The position numbers and the translations under genes were made by a program. The notes beneath the pieces were generated by a model. It saw nothing but the letters and a program-made list of their open reading frames with translations, was not told the origin of the DNA and did not search any database. Positions 55,301 through 62,380 of a DNA stretch of 64,000 nt are shown piece by piece (the first letter of the stretch is position 1; every line of letters begins with the position of its first letter). Location: assembly GCF_003611035.1 (NCBI RefSeq), contig NZ_CP030033.1:1054001-1118000 (forward strand). The letters run 5' to 3'. The stretch comes from Cryobacterium soli (GTDB lineage Bacteria > Actinomycetota > Actinomycetes > Actinomycetales > Microbacteriaceae).

Positions 55301-57837
55301 CCGCCGCCGCCGACGCCGAAACGGCCACCGCCCGGTTCACGCAGGCGCCGCATCCGGCGCTGGCCGTGCTCAAGCCGGAGGCCTTGCGGCTCGATGCCGC
55401 CGCCCTGCACCGTGACGCGCAAGCAGCGGATGCCGCGGGCTTCTTCGGCCGCCGCGGCCGGCGGAAGGCCGTGCTCGCGCGCCTGGCCGCGGAGCTCATT
55501 CCCGGCAACACCGTGCCCCTCAAGACTCTCTCGACCGTCACCGGCCAGCTGGCCGACAGCCAGGCGCAGCTGCAGGCCCTGCGCGCGCGGGTGCGCCTCG
55601 TGGACGGTGTCACCCTCGCCGACGACTGGAATCCGCTGGTCGGCTCCGCCGGGCACACCGGCCGTGACGAGTTCAGCGCCCGCCTGGCCTGGCTGCGCTG
55701 GGCCGGCGGTGCCGTCGCCCCGGGCCACAGGGAGCTCGGCGCCGACTTCGTGGCCGCCCTGCGCGACTACCTCGAAAGCACCCCGGCACCGGATGCCGAC
55801 CTGGCCGCGGCACTGAACCGGGCCCTCCTGGCCCTGCAGTCCGTGATGACCGCAACGGGCGCCGGTCCGGCCGCCGTCGCCGCCTGGGCCGCGGGCGGGG
55901 GCCTCGTGGCCGTCTGGTCCCGCGGCACCGAGGAGCGGGACGCGCAGGCCCCCGGGCTGCCCTCCCTCACCCGGTGGGTCGCCCTGCTCGAGCACCTCGA
56001 GCCGCTCCGCTCTCTCGGCCTCACGGCGGCGCACACGGCGGTGCTCCGCGGCGAGGTCGACGCCGACGACGCCGGGCTGGCGTTCGAAAAGGGGCTTGCC
56101 ACCGCCTCCGTCGCCGAACGCGGCCAGGCCACCACCCTGGCCCAGTTCGACGCCGCCGCCCAGAACCGCTCGATCACCCGGTTCACCACCGCGTCCGGCG
56201 CCGTGCGCCGGCACCTGCCCACGTTCATTCCGTACAGCGTGCTTCGGCGGCGCAGCATCGGCGGGGCGGGCGCGCCCACCGAGGCCGCCAGTGCCGCCGG
56301 GTCAGGGTCTTCGTCCGAGTCGGCCGAGTCCGCCGCGAGGCTGGGCCTGCTCAAGCGTCAGCTCGACCGCCAGCGCGGCGGCATGGGAGTGCGCGAGCTC
56401 ATGCACGAGTTCGGCGACCTGATCACCGACATCCTGCCGTGCATGTTGATGAGCCCGGAGTCGGTGGCCCGGTTCTTCCCCGCTCAGGCAGGGCTCTTCG
56501 ACATCGTCGTCTTCGACGAGGCTTCGCAGGTGCGGGTGTCCGACGCCGTCGGCGCCATGGGACGGGCCCGCTCGGTGGTGGTCGTGGGCGACAGCAAACA
56601 GATGCCGCCCACCTCGTTCGCCGAGTCCGCGATCGGCTCCGGCGAGGAGGACGGCGAGACCCTGGAGTTCGTGCGCGACGAGGAGTCGATCCTCTCGGAG
56701 TGCGTCCAGGCCCAGGTGCCCGGCAAATGGTTGTCCTGGCACTACCGCAGCCAGGACGAATCGCTCATCGCCTTCAGCAACCGGGCGTACTACCGCGACC
56801 GGCTGTCATCGTTCCCGGCGCCGCACCACGGCGCGGGCCCGGTGGCTGCCGCATCCGGCACGCTCGCCGACGCCGACACAGCAACCGAGCCGGTCCCCGG
56901 CGTGGCCGGCTACGGCGTGAGCCTCCGCCGGGTCGACGGGACCTTCCTCCGCAGCGGGAAGGGCAAGGACCTCCGCACCAACCCGGTGGAGGCGCAGGCG
57001 ATCGTGGCCGAGATCCTGGCCCGGTTCGCCGCCGAGCCCGACAGCATCCCGTCGATCGGCGTGATCACGTTCAACGTGCAGCAGCGTGCGCTCATCGAGG
57101 GAAGCCTGCGTGACAGCGGCGACGATCGCATCGTGCGCGCGCTCGAGAGCGAGACCGACGGTCTGTTCGTGAAGAACCTCGAGAATGTGCAGGGCGACGA
57201 ACGCGACACCATCCTGTTCTCCACGGCGTTCAGCGCGGATGCGTCCGGCCGGCTGCCGCTGAACTTCGGCCCCCTGAACCTGCCGGGCGGCGAGCGCCGG
57301 CTGAACGTGGCGATCACCCGGGCCCGCCGCCAGGTGATCGTGTTCAGCAGCTTCGACCCGCAGGACCTGCGCGCCGAGGAGACCATCTCGGCCGGGGTGA
57401 AGGACCTGCGCGCCTACCTCGACCTGGCCGCCGGCGGATCCGACGGGCTCGCGAGCCCGCTGCGCCAGTCCGGCGCGCTCGACCGGCACCGGGAGCAGAT
57501 CGCCGAGGCGCTGCGCGAGCGCGGCTTCGCCGTGCAGACGGATGTGGGCCTGTCCGACTTCCGGGTGGACCTCAGCGTGGCCACGGCCGGTTCGCCCGGG
57601 CATCCGGTGATGGCCGTGCTGCTCGACGGCCCCACGTGGGCGGCCCGCCGCACGGTCTCCGACCGCGACGGCCTGCCCGTCGAGGTGCTCTCCCGGCTGA
57701 TGGGCTGGCCCGCGGTGGAACGCGTGTGGATGCCCGAGTGGCTCGGCGAGCAGGGCGCGGTGCTCGACCGCCTGGACGAGAAGCTGACCGCCCTCGATGC
57801 CGCCCGACAGGCGCACGAGGCTGCCGCCCTGGCCTGA
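52312..57837 (+). CDS. DUF4011-helicase-Vsr-like protein (Hhe-type defence candidate)
   Basis: The 1841-aa protein has a transglutaminase-like segment (Cys in GTCLDTVVVMAAALEQ near 255), DUF4011 (ITQWKNALLDLSLRNRLINF, ~426-680), Walker A EGPPGTGKSQT (~732-742), a 650-residue insertion, then SF1 motifs: DIVVFDEAS (~1396), GDSKQMPPTS (~1425), WHYRSQDESL (~1476), VQGDERD (~1626), RLNVAITRARR (~1663), and a C-terminal Vsr/MTES_1575-like region (~1720-1825). The order matches the single-gene defence architecture DUF4011-helicase-Vsr, named Hhe in a published survey (from memory). The acidic pair of the nuclease (usual ECDG) reads VLLDG here. The start is GTG with AGGAG upstream. Confidence 0.8.
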   Translation: MESTEHDSSTPQPVVPTDHNLTIALTVTPVLSYALAHNRINVVGRVEVDNRGAAVREAVLRLEVVSAGDTLGSARDLLVDLAAARTATFTDVSLTVDPAAMLLVEEQRPATIRASLLIDGAVAAQADEPIQLLAAQQWVARPVDLALEMLSAHVLPNHPAVATLLGEAAVLLAARTGSASMPGYQAGPERVDQVVEAVFEAMRARGIRYATPPASWADDGQKVRTPGEVLGSGGVDAAGAAGAAGAISAKGGVGTCLDTVVVMAAALEQAGLHPLLWIVTGHAFLGYWREEETLGAPALTDVAEVINLIDLDLIRLVETTQVTDQGAGRPADFAEAQRSPYLERLADLSSVIGVVDVVQARRTHILPLPARTVTGDGTVLVTEYRPGSPGSGVPAAIVTDAPSDAAAADSGVVDSGAPTRLAPPRITQWKNALLDLSLRNRLINFTERGALALTVPDRHLADLEDLVTGGTGLTLLPADRMSSTDKERGIRFGRDLPTDQLAALLAGKKAVYADVTDAAYATKLRALVYKARTVVQETGANNLYLAFGSLVWTANDRELRSPLVLVPVVLEPAGRGGDYRVRLDEAGASTPNYCLLEKLRQLHGLSIPGLENPQDASRTDTSGIDLAGAFRATREALLAAGLPFRVEETLDLSILQFAKFRLWKDLDENWETLAQNSLVNHLVHTPTQPFVDPVPLPEPADLDALGAECPVPGDSSQLAAVAEAIAERTFVLEGPPGTGKSQTITNLLTRAVYEGKKVLFVAEKRAALQVVQARLNEVGMGPFALDLHALATKPAAVRAQIRQALEHEVTVDGQGLKNDLDVLGTARRSLARYTDRLHEQNSAGLSFYSARTAQLTADDDVRALPVPADLPARITADELDQLRRMLRDLPDVTDPVRPRPQHPWAFVTAPPAAPLDLPAVARAAAALDEALAALPVAGSSLASTDAAADPAAAGHRAAAAVSSAASPTEFVTLSSLAAAERVPLTTLDGTRSPAWAAAAADAETATARFTQAPHPALAVLKPEALRLDAAALHRDAQAADAAGFFGRRGRRKAVLARLAAELIPGNTVPLKTLSTVTGQLADSQAQLQALRARVRLVDGVTLADDWNPLVGSAGHTGRDEFSARLAWLRWAGGAVAPGHRELGADFVAALRDYLESTPAPDADLAAALNRALLALQSVMTATGAGPAAVAAWAAGGGLVAVWSRGTEERDAQAPGLPSLTRWVALLEHLEPLRSLGLTAAHTAVLRGEVDADDAGLAFEKGLATASVAERGQATTLAQFDAAAQNRSITRFTTASGAVRRHLPTFIPYSVLRRRSIGGAGAPTEAASAAGSGSSSESAESAARLGLLKRQLDRQRGGMGVRELMHEFGDLITDILPCMLMSPESVARFFPAQAGLFDIVVFDEASQVRVSDAVGAMGRARSVVVVGDSKQMPPTSFAESAIGSGEEDGETLEFVRDEESILSECVQAQVPGKWLSWHYRSQDESLIAFSNRAYYRDRLSSFPAPHHGAGPVAAASGTLADADTATEPVPGVAGYGVSLRRVDGTFLRSGKGKDLRTNPVEAQAIVAEILARFAAEPDSIPSIGVITFNVQQRALIEGSLRDSGDDRIVRALESETDGLFVKNLENVQGDERDTILFSTAFSADASGRLPLNFGPLNLPGGERRLNVAITRARRQVIVFSSFDPQDLRAEETISAGVKDLRAYLDLAAGGSDGLASPLRQSGALDRHREQIAEALRERGFAVQTDVGLSDFRVDLSVATAGSPGHPVMAVLLDGPTWAARRTVSDRDGLPVEVLSRLMGWPAVERVWMPEWLGEQGAVLDRLDEKLTALDAARQAHEAAALA

Positions 57838-57853
57838 ATGGCACGGCTGCCCC

Positions 57854-57990
57854 CACCAAGACTGGCCCACTTTCGCTAGTCGGCACACCCCGCGCACTAG
57901 CGAATTCGGGCCAGTCACCCCAGGCACCACCAAGACTGGCCCACTTTCGCTAGTCGGCACGGCCCGCGCACTAGCGAATTCGGGCCAGTC
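57854..57990. repeat. tandem pair of 63-nt palindromic elements, family B
   Basis: Copies at 57854-57916 and 57928-57990 differ at two bases of 63, period 74 bp. Each folds: gactggccc / gggccagtc (9 bp), 2-3-nt interruptions, ttcgctagt / actagcgaa (9 bp), 15-nt loop. They lie between convergent helicase and DinB-like genes, and the pair may act as a double terminator. Confidence 0.9.
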
Positions 57991-58006
57991 TGAGCTTGGC
58001 GGTGTC

Positions 58007-58684
58007 TCAGAGCACGGTGAAGCCGGCGGGGAGCGGCGCCCGGCCGGTGGCTGCGCGCAGCAGCGGGGCGGAGACGCCCTTCTGGGCGGCGAGGTCGGCT
58101 AGCACGTGCAGGGTCGCGGCGGCGGCGGGCTCCGGCACGGTCTGCTCGGCGGCCGGCACCCCTTGGCTCTGGAGCAGGTCGCTAGTGTGCACCGTGAGCT
58201 CCAGCGTGCGCGACGGCAGGTACTCGGCAATACGGATGCGCCCGGCTGGGGTGTCGGCCGGCTCGGCGCCGGTGAGGGTACCGACCCGTGCCAGCACCCG
58301 GGCGGCGAGCGCCGCCACCGCCTCGGCCGGCCGGGCGCCGAGGGTGGCGGCGGTCTCGCGTCCGCGCTGGGCGATCACCTCCGGGGTGCCGGCCGCGAGG
58401 GCGCGCTCGTAGTAGGCGGCCGGGGACGTGACCGTGATGCTGGCGGCCACGCCCGCGGCATCCTCTTCTGCGGCGATGTCGAGGTAGGTCTCGATGGTGG
58501 ACAGTGCCCGGCTGGTGTGCCCGACGAGGTCGCGCACACTCCACTCGCCCAGGCCCACCTCCGTCCAGACCCCCTCCTCGCCGTCCGCGCGTTCGGCGAT
58601 GCCGGCGGTCACCGCCACAAACCACCTCGTGGCGGCGTCGAAGGCGAAAAGCGTCTCTGACCAGTCCGTGCGAGTCTCACTCAT
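58007..58684 (-). CDS. mycothiol-dependent maleylpyruvate-isomerase/DinB-fold protein
   Basis: The 225-aa protein has the N-terminal MDMPI/DinB four-helix domain with the metal-binding-type motif WSVRDLVGHTSR and ELTVHTSDLL for the second His. Common in mycothiol-making actinobacteria; substrate unknown. The start ATG 58684 is used; GTG at 58690 is an alternative two codons upstream. Confidence 0.82.
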   Translation of the reverse strand: MSETRTDWSETLFAFDAATRWFVAVTAGIAERADGEEGVWTEVGLGEWSVRDLVGHTSRALSTIETYLDIAAEEDAAGVAASITVTSPAAYYERALAAGTPEVIAQRGRETAATLGARPAEAVAALAARVLARVGTLTGAEPADTPAGRIRIAEYLPSRTLELTVHTSDLLQSQGVPAAEQTVPEPAAAATLHVLADLAAQKGVSAPLLRAATGRAPLPAGFTVL

Positions 58685-58717
58685 GGCCACAGAGTAACGT
58701 CATGCCGGAGCCGGTGG

Positions 58718-59713
58718 TCAGAAAATGCGGGCCGCTATCTCGGCGGGCGCCTCCAGCAGGGCCTCGATCTCGTCGTCGAGCCGCACCAGGGTGAGCGACG
58801 CACCGGCCATGTCCAGCGAGGTGCAGTACTCCCCCACGTAGCTGCGCCCCACCGTGATGCCCAGCTCGGTGAGCCGTTCGTGCGCGTGCCCGTACAGGAT
58901 GTACAGCTCGCTGATGGGAGTGCCGCCCAGCCCGTTGATCATCAGGGCCACCCGGTCGCCCGCCACATACGGCAGGTCGTTGACCACCGCATCCAGAAGC
59001 TCGTCGGTCATCTCGTTGGCCGTGGTGAGCTTGGCGCGCCGCCGGCCGGGTTCGCCGTGGATGCCCACGCCCACCTCGATCTCGTCGTCGCCGATCTCGA
59101 ACAGCGGCGAACCCTTGGCGGGCGGGGTGCAGGAGGTGAGGGCGATGCCCATGGTGCGGGTGACGCTGTCGACCTTCTCGCCGATGCGCACGAGTTCGTC
59201 GAGGTCGGCGCCCTGCTCGGCGGCGGCACCGACGGCCTTCATCACGAAGAAGTTGCCGGCCACCCCGCGCCGGCCCACGGTGTAGGTGGAGTCCTGCACG
59301 GCGACGTCGTCGTCGATGAACAGGGTCTTCACGTTCACACCGTCGGCGGCACTGAGTTCCTGGGCCATCTCGAACGCCATCCGGTCGCCGGTGTAGTTGT
59401 TCACCAGCAGCAGCACGCCCTTGGGCGAGGCCAGCAGCTTGGTGGTCTCGTAGACGTAGTCCATCGGCGGGGCCGAGAACACGTCGCCCGGACACGCGGC
59501 GTCGAGCATGCCGCGGCCCACCGTCATCACGTGGGCCGGCTCGTGCCCTGAGCCTGAGCCCTGGATGATCGAGACCCGGTCTGGGCTGGGGCTGTCTGAG
59601 CGCATGATCAGGTTGTACGCGGGCACATACTTCAACGTGTCCGGGTTGGCCAGCGCGATGCCCTTGAGCATCTCCGGAACGTACTGCTTCGGGTCGTTGA
59701 CGAATTTCTTCAT
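58718..59713 (-). CDS. dhaK: dihydroxyacetone kinase subunit DhaK
   Basis: Substrate-binding subunit that holds the ketone as a hemiaminal. The 331-aa protein has GSGHEP at 54-59 and the covalent His H219 in GIHGEPG. With DhaL it should phosphorylate dihydroxyacetone or a related short ketose. No DhaM (PTS phosphoryl donor) is in the window, so an ATP-dependent system is likely. Separated from dhaL by 154 bp of tandem repeats. Confidence 0.93.
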   Translation of the reverse strand: MKKFVNDPKQYVPEMLKGIALANPDTLKYVPAYNLIMRSDSPSPDRVSIIQGSGSGHEPAHVMTVGRGMLDAACPGDVFSAPPMDYVYETTKLLASPKGVLLLVNNYTGDRMAFEMAQELSAADGVNVKTLFIDDDVAVQDSTYTVGRRGVAGNFFVMKAVGAAAEQGADLDELVRIGEKVDSVTRTMGIALTSCTPPAKGSPLFEIGDDEIEVGVGIHGEPGRRRAKLTTANEMTDELLDAVVNDLPYVAGDRVALMINGLGGTPISELYILYGHAHERLTELGITVGRSYVGEYCTSLDMAGASLTLVRLDDEIEALLEAPAEIAARIF

Positions 59714-59731
59714 GGCTCCCTCTCGTGACAG

Positions 59732-59833
59732 GCGGTGCTCGGTCGGATGCGGTGCTCGGTCGAAGGCGGTGCTCGGTCTCTGGCGGTGCTCGGTCTATGG
59801 CGGTGCTCGGTCTCTGGCGGTACGAAGTCGGTC
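59732..59833. repeat. 17-bp tandem repeats between dhaL and dhaK
   Basis: Five perfect-phase units gcggtgctcggtcNNNN (59732-59816) plus a degenerate sixth (59817-59833). The first 13 bases are invariant and the last four vary. Related decayed copies run on to 59870. Confidence 0.9.
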
Positions 59834-59867
59834 GGACAGCGAAACGGATGTGCTCGGTCGGTATGGC

Positions 59868-60584
59868 TCAGTCGGTGTGGCTGGATGGCCGGTCGGTGCC
59901 GGCTGGGGTGCTGCTGGATGCGCCTGTCGACGTTCCTGTTCCCGACTCCTCCCTGGCATCCCATTCGGTGCTGAGCCGCTCCAGGATCACGGCGATGGCC
60001 ACGGCCCCCGGGTCGGGCGAACCGATGCTGCGCTCCCCCGTGTAGCTGGCCCGGCCGCGGCGGGCCTGCATCATCGACGTGGCGTCGGAGCTCTGCCGGG
60101 CGACCTCGGCCAGACGGTGCAGCGTGACGGGCGCCAGGCTGCCGGCCCGCACCTCCGCCTCGAGCGCATCCGTCACCGGGACCAGCGCGTCGAGCAGGGT
60201 CTTGTCGCCCACATCCGAGTTGCCACGCGCCTTGATGCCGTCGATCGCCGAACGCAGCATCGTGACGACGTCGCCGCCGCTCACCTCGTCCCTGCCCTTG
60301 ACGGCCATCGACGCCCGCAGGAACGCCGTGCCCCAGAGCGGTCCAGAGGTGCCGCCGATGCGCCCGGAGATGACCATGCCGATTTTCTGCAGGAAGGCGC
60401 TCGCGCTGGAGCGGTCGAAACTGTCCCAGTCCGCCAGCACGATCTCGAAACCGCGGGCAAGTGAGTAACCGAAGTCCCCGTCGCCGACGACGGCATCGAG
60501 GTCGCCGAACTCCTTCTCGTTGTCGACCGCGGTCTGCGCGATGCTGCGCACCACGAATTCGGTGTCGGCCAGGCTGCTGGTCAT
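59868..60584 (-). CDS. dhaL: dihydroxyacetone kinase subunit DhaL
   Basis: ATP-binding helical-barrel subunit. The 238-aa protein has Mg-ligating aspartates D30, D35, D37 (GDLDAVVGDGDFG; the usual GDGDHG has Phe at 38) and IGGTSGPLWGT near 72-82. The C-terminal tail beyond residue 215 is Ser/Thr/Gly-rich and near the repeat-like DNA. It overlaps the HAD gene by 4 bases. Confidence 0.9.
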   Translation of the reverse strand: MTSSLADTEFVVRSIAQTAVDNEKEFGDLDAVVGDGDFGYSLARGFEIVLADWDSFDRSSASAFLQKIGMVISGRIGGTSGPLWGTAFLRASMAVKGRDEVSGGDVVTMLRSAIDGIKARGNSDVGDKTLLDALVPVTDALEAEVRAGSLAPVTLHRLAEVARQSSDATSMMQARRGRASYTGERSIGSPDPGAVAIAVILERLSTEWDAREESGTGTSTGASSSTPAGTDRPSSHTD

Positions 60585-61396
60585 GGCGTCTCGCTTTCTG
60601 TCTCGGCGGCGGCGGATGCGCCCGATGCGGTCTGCAGGATCGCGGCCAGGTGCTCGAGCCGCACGTACGGTTGGGGCCGGATGCCCGCCGGGTCGCTCAG
60701 CACCTCTGTGGCCGGGCCGCCCGGGTCGCCGAGCGAGGAGACCACGAGCGCGGCCCCGGCGAAGTCCTCGTCGACCGTGTAACTGCTCACGGTGACCACC
60801 GTGGTCAGGCCGGCGGCGAGCGCGGCCTGCAGCCCGTTCGCACTGTCTTCGATCACGAGGGCCTCGGCCGGGTTGACGCCCAACTCCCGGAGGGCGTGCA
60901 GGTAGATGTCGGGCGCGGGTTTCTTGGCCGGCACGATGTCCCCCGCGAAGACCGCGAACCGCCCGGCCAGCTCCTCCCCCACGGCGTGCTGGAGAACCGC
61001 CCGCACCGACGCCTCAGCCGAGGTGGACGCCACAGCGAGGGTCCAGCGGGCGGCCACGGCTTCCTCGGTGATCCGGCGCACCCCCGGCCGGGCCGGCAGC
61101 ACGCCGGCGGCCACCCGGTCGGTGTAGATGGCGGTCTTCCGCCGGTGCCAGGACTGCACGGTCTCCGCCCAGGCGGCGGGGTCGTCTGGCAGGCCGAGCC
61201 GGCGGGTGAGGTCGGGGGTGAGGATGCTCCGCATGCGTTCCTTGCCCCCGCCGATCTTCACCTTCTCGGCGTAGTCGGCGTCGCTCCAGTGCACGGGCAC
61301 ACCGAACTCCTCGAAGGTCTGGTTGAACGCCGGCAGGTGGCCGTCCCGTTCGGTGTCGGCGAGTACCCCGTCGCAGTCGAAGATCAACGCCGGCAT
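60581..61396 (-). CDS. HAD-family sugar phosphatase/phosphoglucomutase-like
   Basis: The 271-aa protein has HAD motif I FDCDGVLADTE (D7 nucleophile, D9), motif II STSA, Lys in KKPAPDIY and motif IV VIEDSANG. Similar to CbbY/beta-PGM-type enzymes. In an operon with the aldolase (1-bp gap) and DhaKL, so it probably dephosphorylates or rearranges a sugar phosphate in the same pathway. Confidence 0.87.
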   Translation of the reverse strand: MPALIFDCDGVLADTERDGHLPAFNQTFEEFGVPVHWSDADYAEKVKIGGGKERMRSILTPDLTRRLGLPDDPAAWAETVQSWHRRKTAIYTDRVAAGVLPARPGVRRITEEAVAARWTLAVASTSAEASVRAVLQHAVGEELAGRFAVFAGDIVPAKKPAPDIYLHALRELGVNPAEALVIEDSANGLQAALAAGLTTVVTVSSYTVDEDFAGAALVVSSLGDPGGPATEVLSDPAGIRPQPYVRLEHLAAILQTASGASAAAETESETP

Positions 61397-61397
61397 C

Positions 61398-62255
61398 TCA
61401 GGCCTTCCCCGCGCTGCCGAACTGTTCGGCCAGCCCGCGGGTGAGGTCCACGACGTCGGTGCGCACCTTGGCGAACAGCGACGGCGGGTCCCATTTGTCG
61501 CGGGCCTGCGCATCCGTGAGGTACGACAGGCTCGACTTCATGAAGGTGATCTTGAGCGCCGTGGAGATGTTCACCTTGGCGCAGCCCCTGGCGATGAGGT
61601 CGGTGAACTGCGCATCCGTCATGCCGCTGCCGCCGTGCAGCGCGATGGGGATGGGGTGGGCGGCGACGAGGTCGCTGACCCGTTGGAAATCGAGCACCGG
61701 CTCGCGCTTGTAGACCCCGTGGGCATTGCCGATCGCGGGCGCGAACACGTCCACGCCGGTCTCCTCGAGGAACTTCAGTGACACGGCGAGACTCTGCCTG
61801 GCCGCCTCTGTGTCGCTGCCCACCCCGTCTTCGACGCCGGTGATCGATTCGATCTCGCCCTCCACATGAGCGCCGAAGGTGCGGGCCTCGGCAACCACCT
61901 CGATGGTCTGCCGCTGGTTCTCTTCCACCGGCAGGGTGGATGCGTCGAACAGTACCGAGTTCCAGCCGCGGCGCAGGCACTCCGTGATCACCGCCCGGTC
62001 GGGGCAGTGGTCAAGGTGCAGGGCTACCGGCACCTCGATGCCGGCGGTCATGGCCGACCACATGGCGAACAACACCTCGGAGCCGATCGACTTGACCGTC
62101 TTCACCGAGGTCTGCACGATCACGGGCGAGCGGGCCTCCACGGCCCCGGCCAGGACCGCCTCCATCGTGAGATCGTTCACGATGTTGATCGCCGGAACAC
62201 CGTACCGTTCGGCGAAGGCGCGATCGACGATCTCCTTGAGAGTGCTCACGGCCAT
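61398..62255 (-). CDS. class II ketose-bisphosphate aldolase (GatY/KbaY/FbaA-like)
   Basis: Zinc aldolase cleaving a ketose (bis)phosphate to dihydroxyacetone phosphate and an aldehyde. The 285-aa protein has the base D82 and zinc His H83 in HLDH, H179 in NAHGVYK, H207 in LHGGSG. First gene of the four-gene operon aldolase-HAD-dhaL-dhaK. Not a glycolytic FBA by context; physiological substrate unclear. Confidence 0.9.
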   Translation of the reverse strand: MAVSTLKEIVDRAFAERYGVPAINIVNDLTMEAVLAGAVEARSPVIVQTSVKTVKSIGSEVLFAMWSAMTAGIEVPVALHLDHCPDRAVITECLRRGWNSVLFDASTLPVEENQRQTIEVVAEARTFGAHVEGEIESITGVEDGVGSDTEAARQSLAVSLKFLEETGVDVFAPAIGNAHGVYKREPVLDFQRVSDLVAAHPIPIALHGGSGMTDAQFTDLIARGCAKVNISTALKITFMKSSLSYLTDAQARDKWDPPSLFAKVRTDVVDLTRGLAEQFGSAGKA

Positions 62256-62380
62256 GTGATGCGCCTCGCTTCCTTGCGTGTTGCTGGGGCGTGTTGCTGG
62301 GGATGGTAGGCGCGAACGACGTAACCGGCAATGGCGGCCTGCCAGGCGGCCGCCCGCCCGCCATGCGCATAATTGTCGCT

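Noticed and set aside
52159..56214. 1351-codon open frame on the minus strand opposite the DUF4011 helicase
   Set aside because: Gly/Gln/His/Arg-rich composition typical of a high-GC antisense shadow; no known motif, while the plus-strand frame has all helicase motifs.
59732..59833. CRISPR array
   Set aside because: Units are 17 bp with only 4 variable bases, so there are no spacers; no cas genes nearby.
59710..59964. 84-codon minus-strand frame over the 17-bp repeats
   Set aside because: Translates the repeats into Arg/Pro/His-rich sequence and overlaps dhaL and the dhaK start; no support as a gene.
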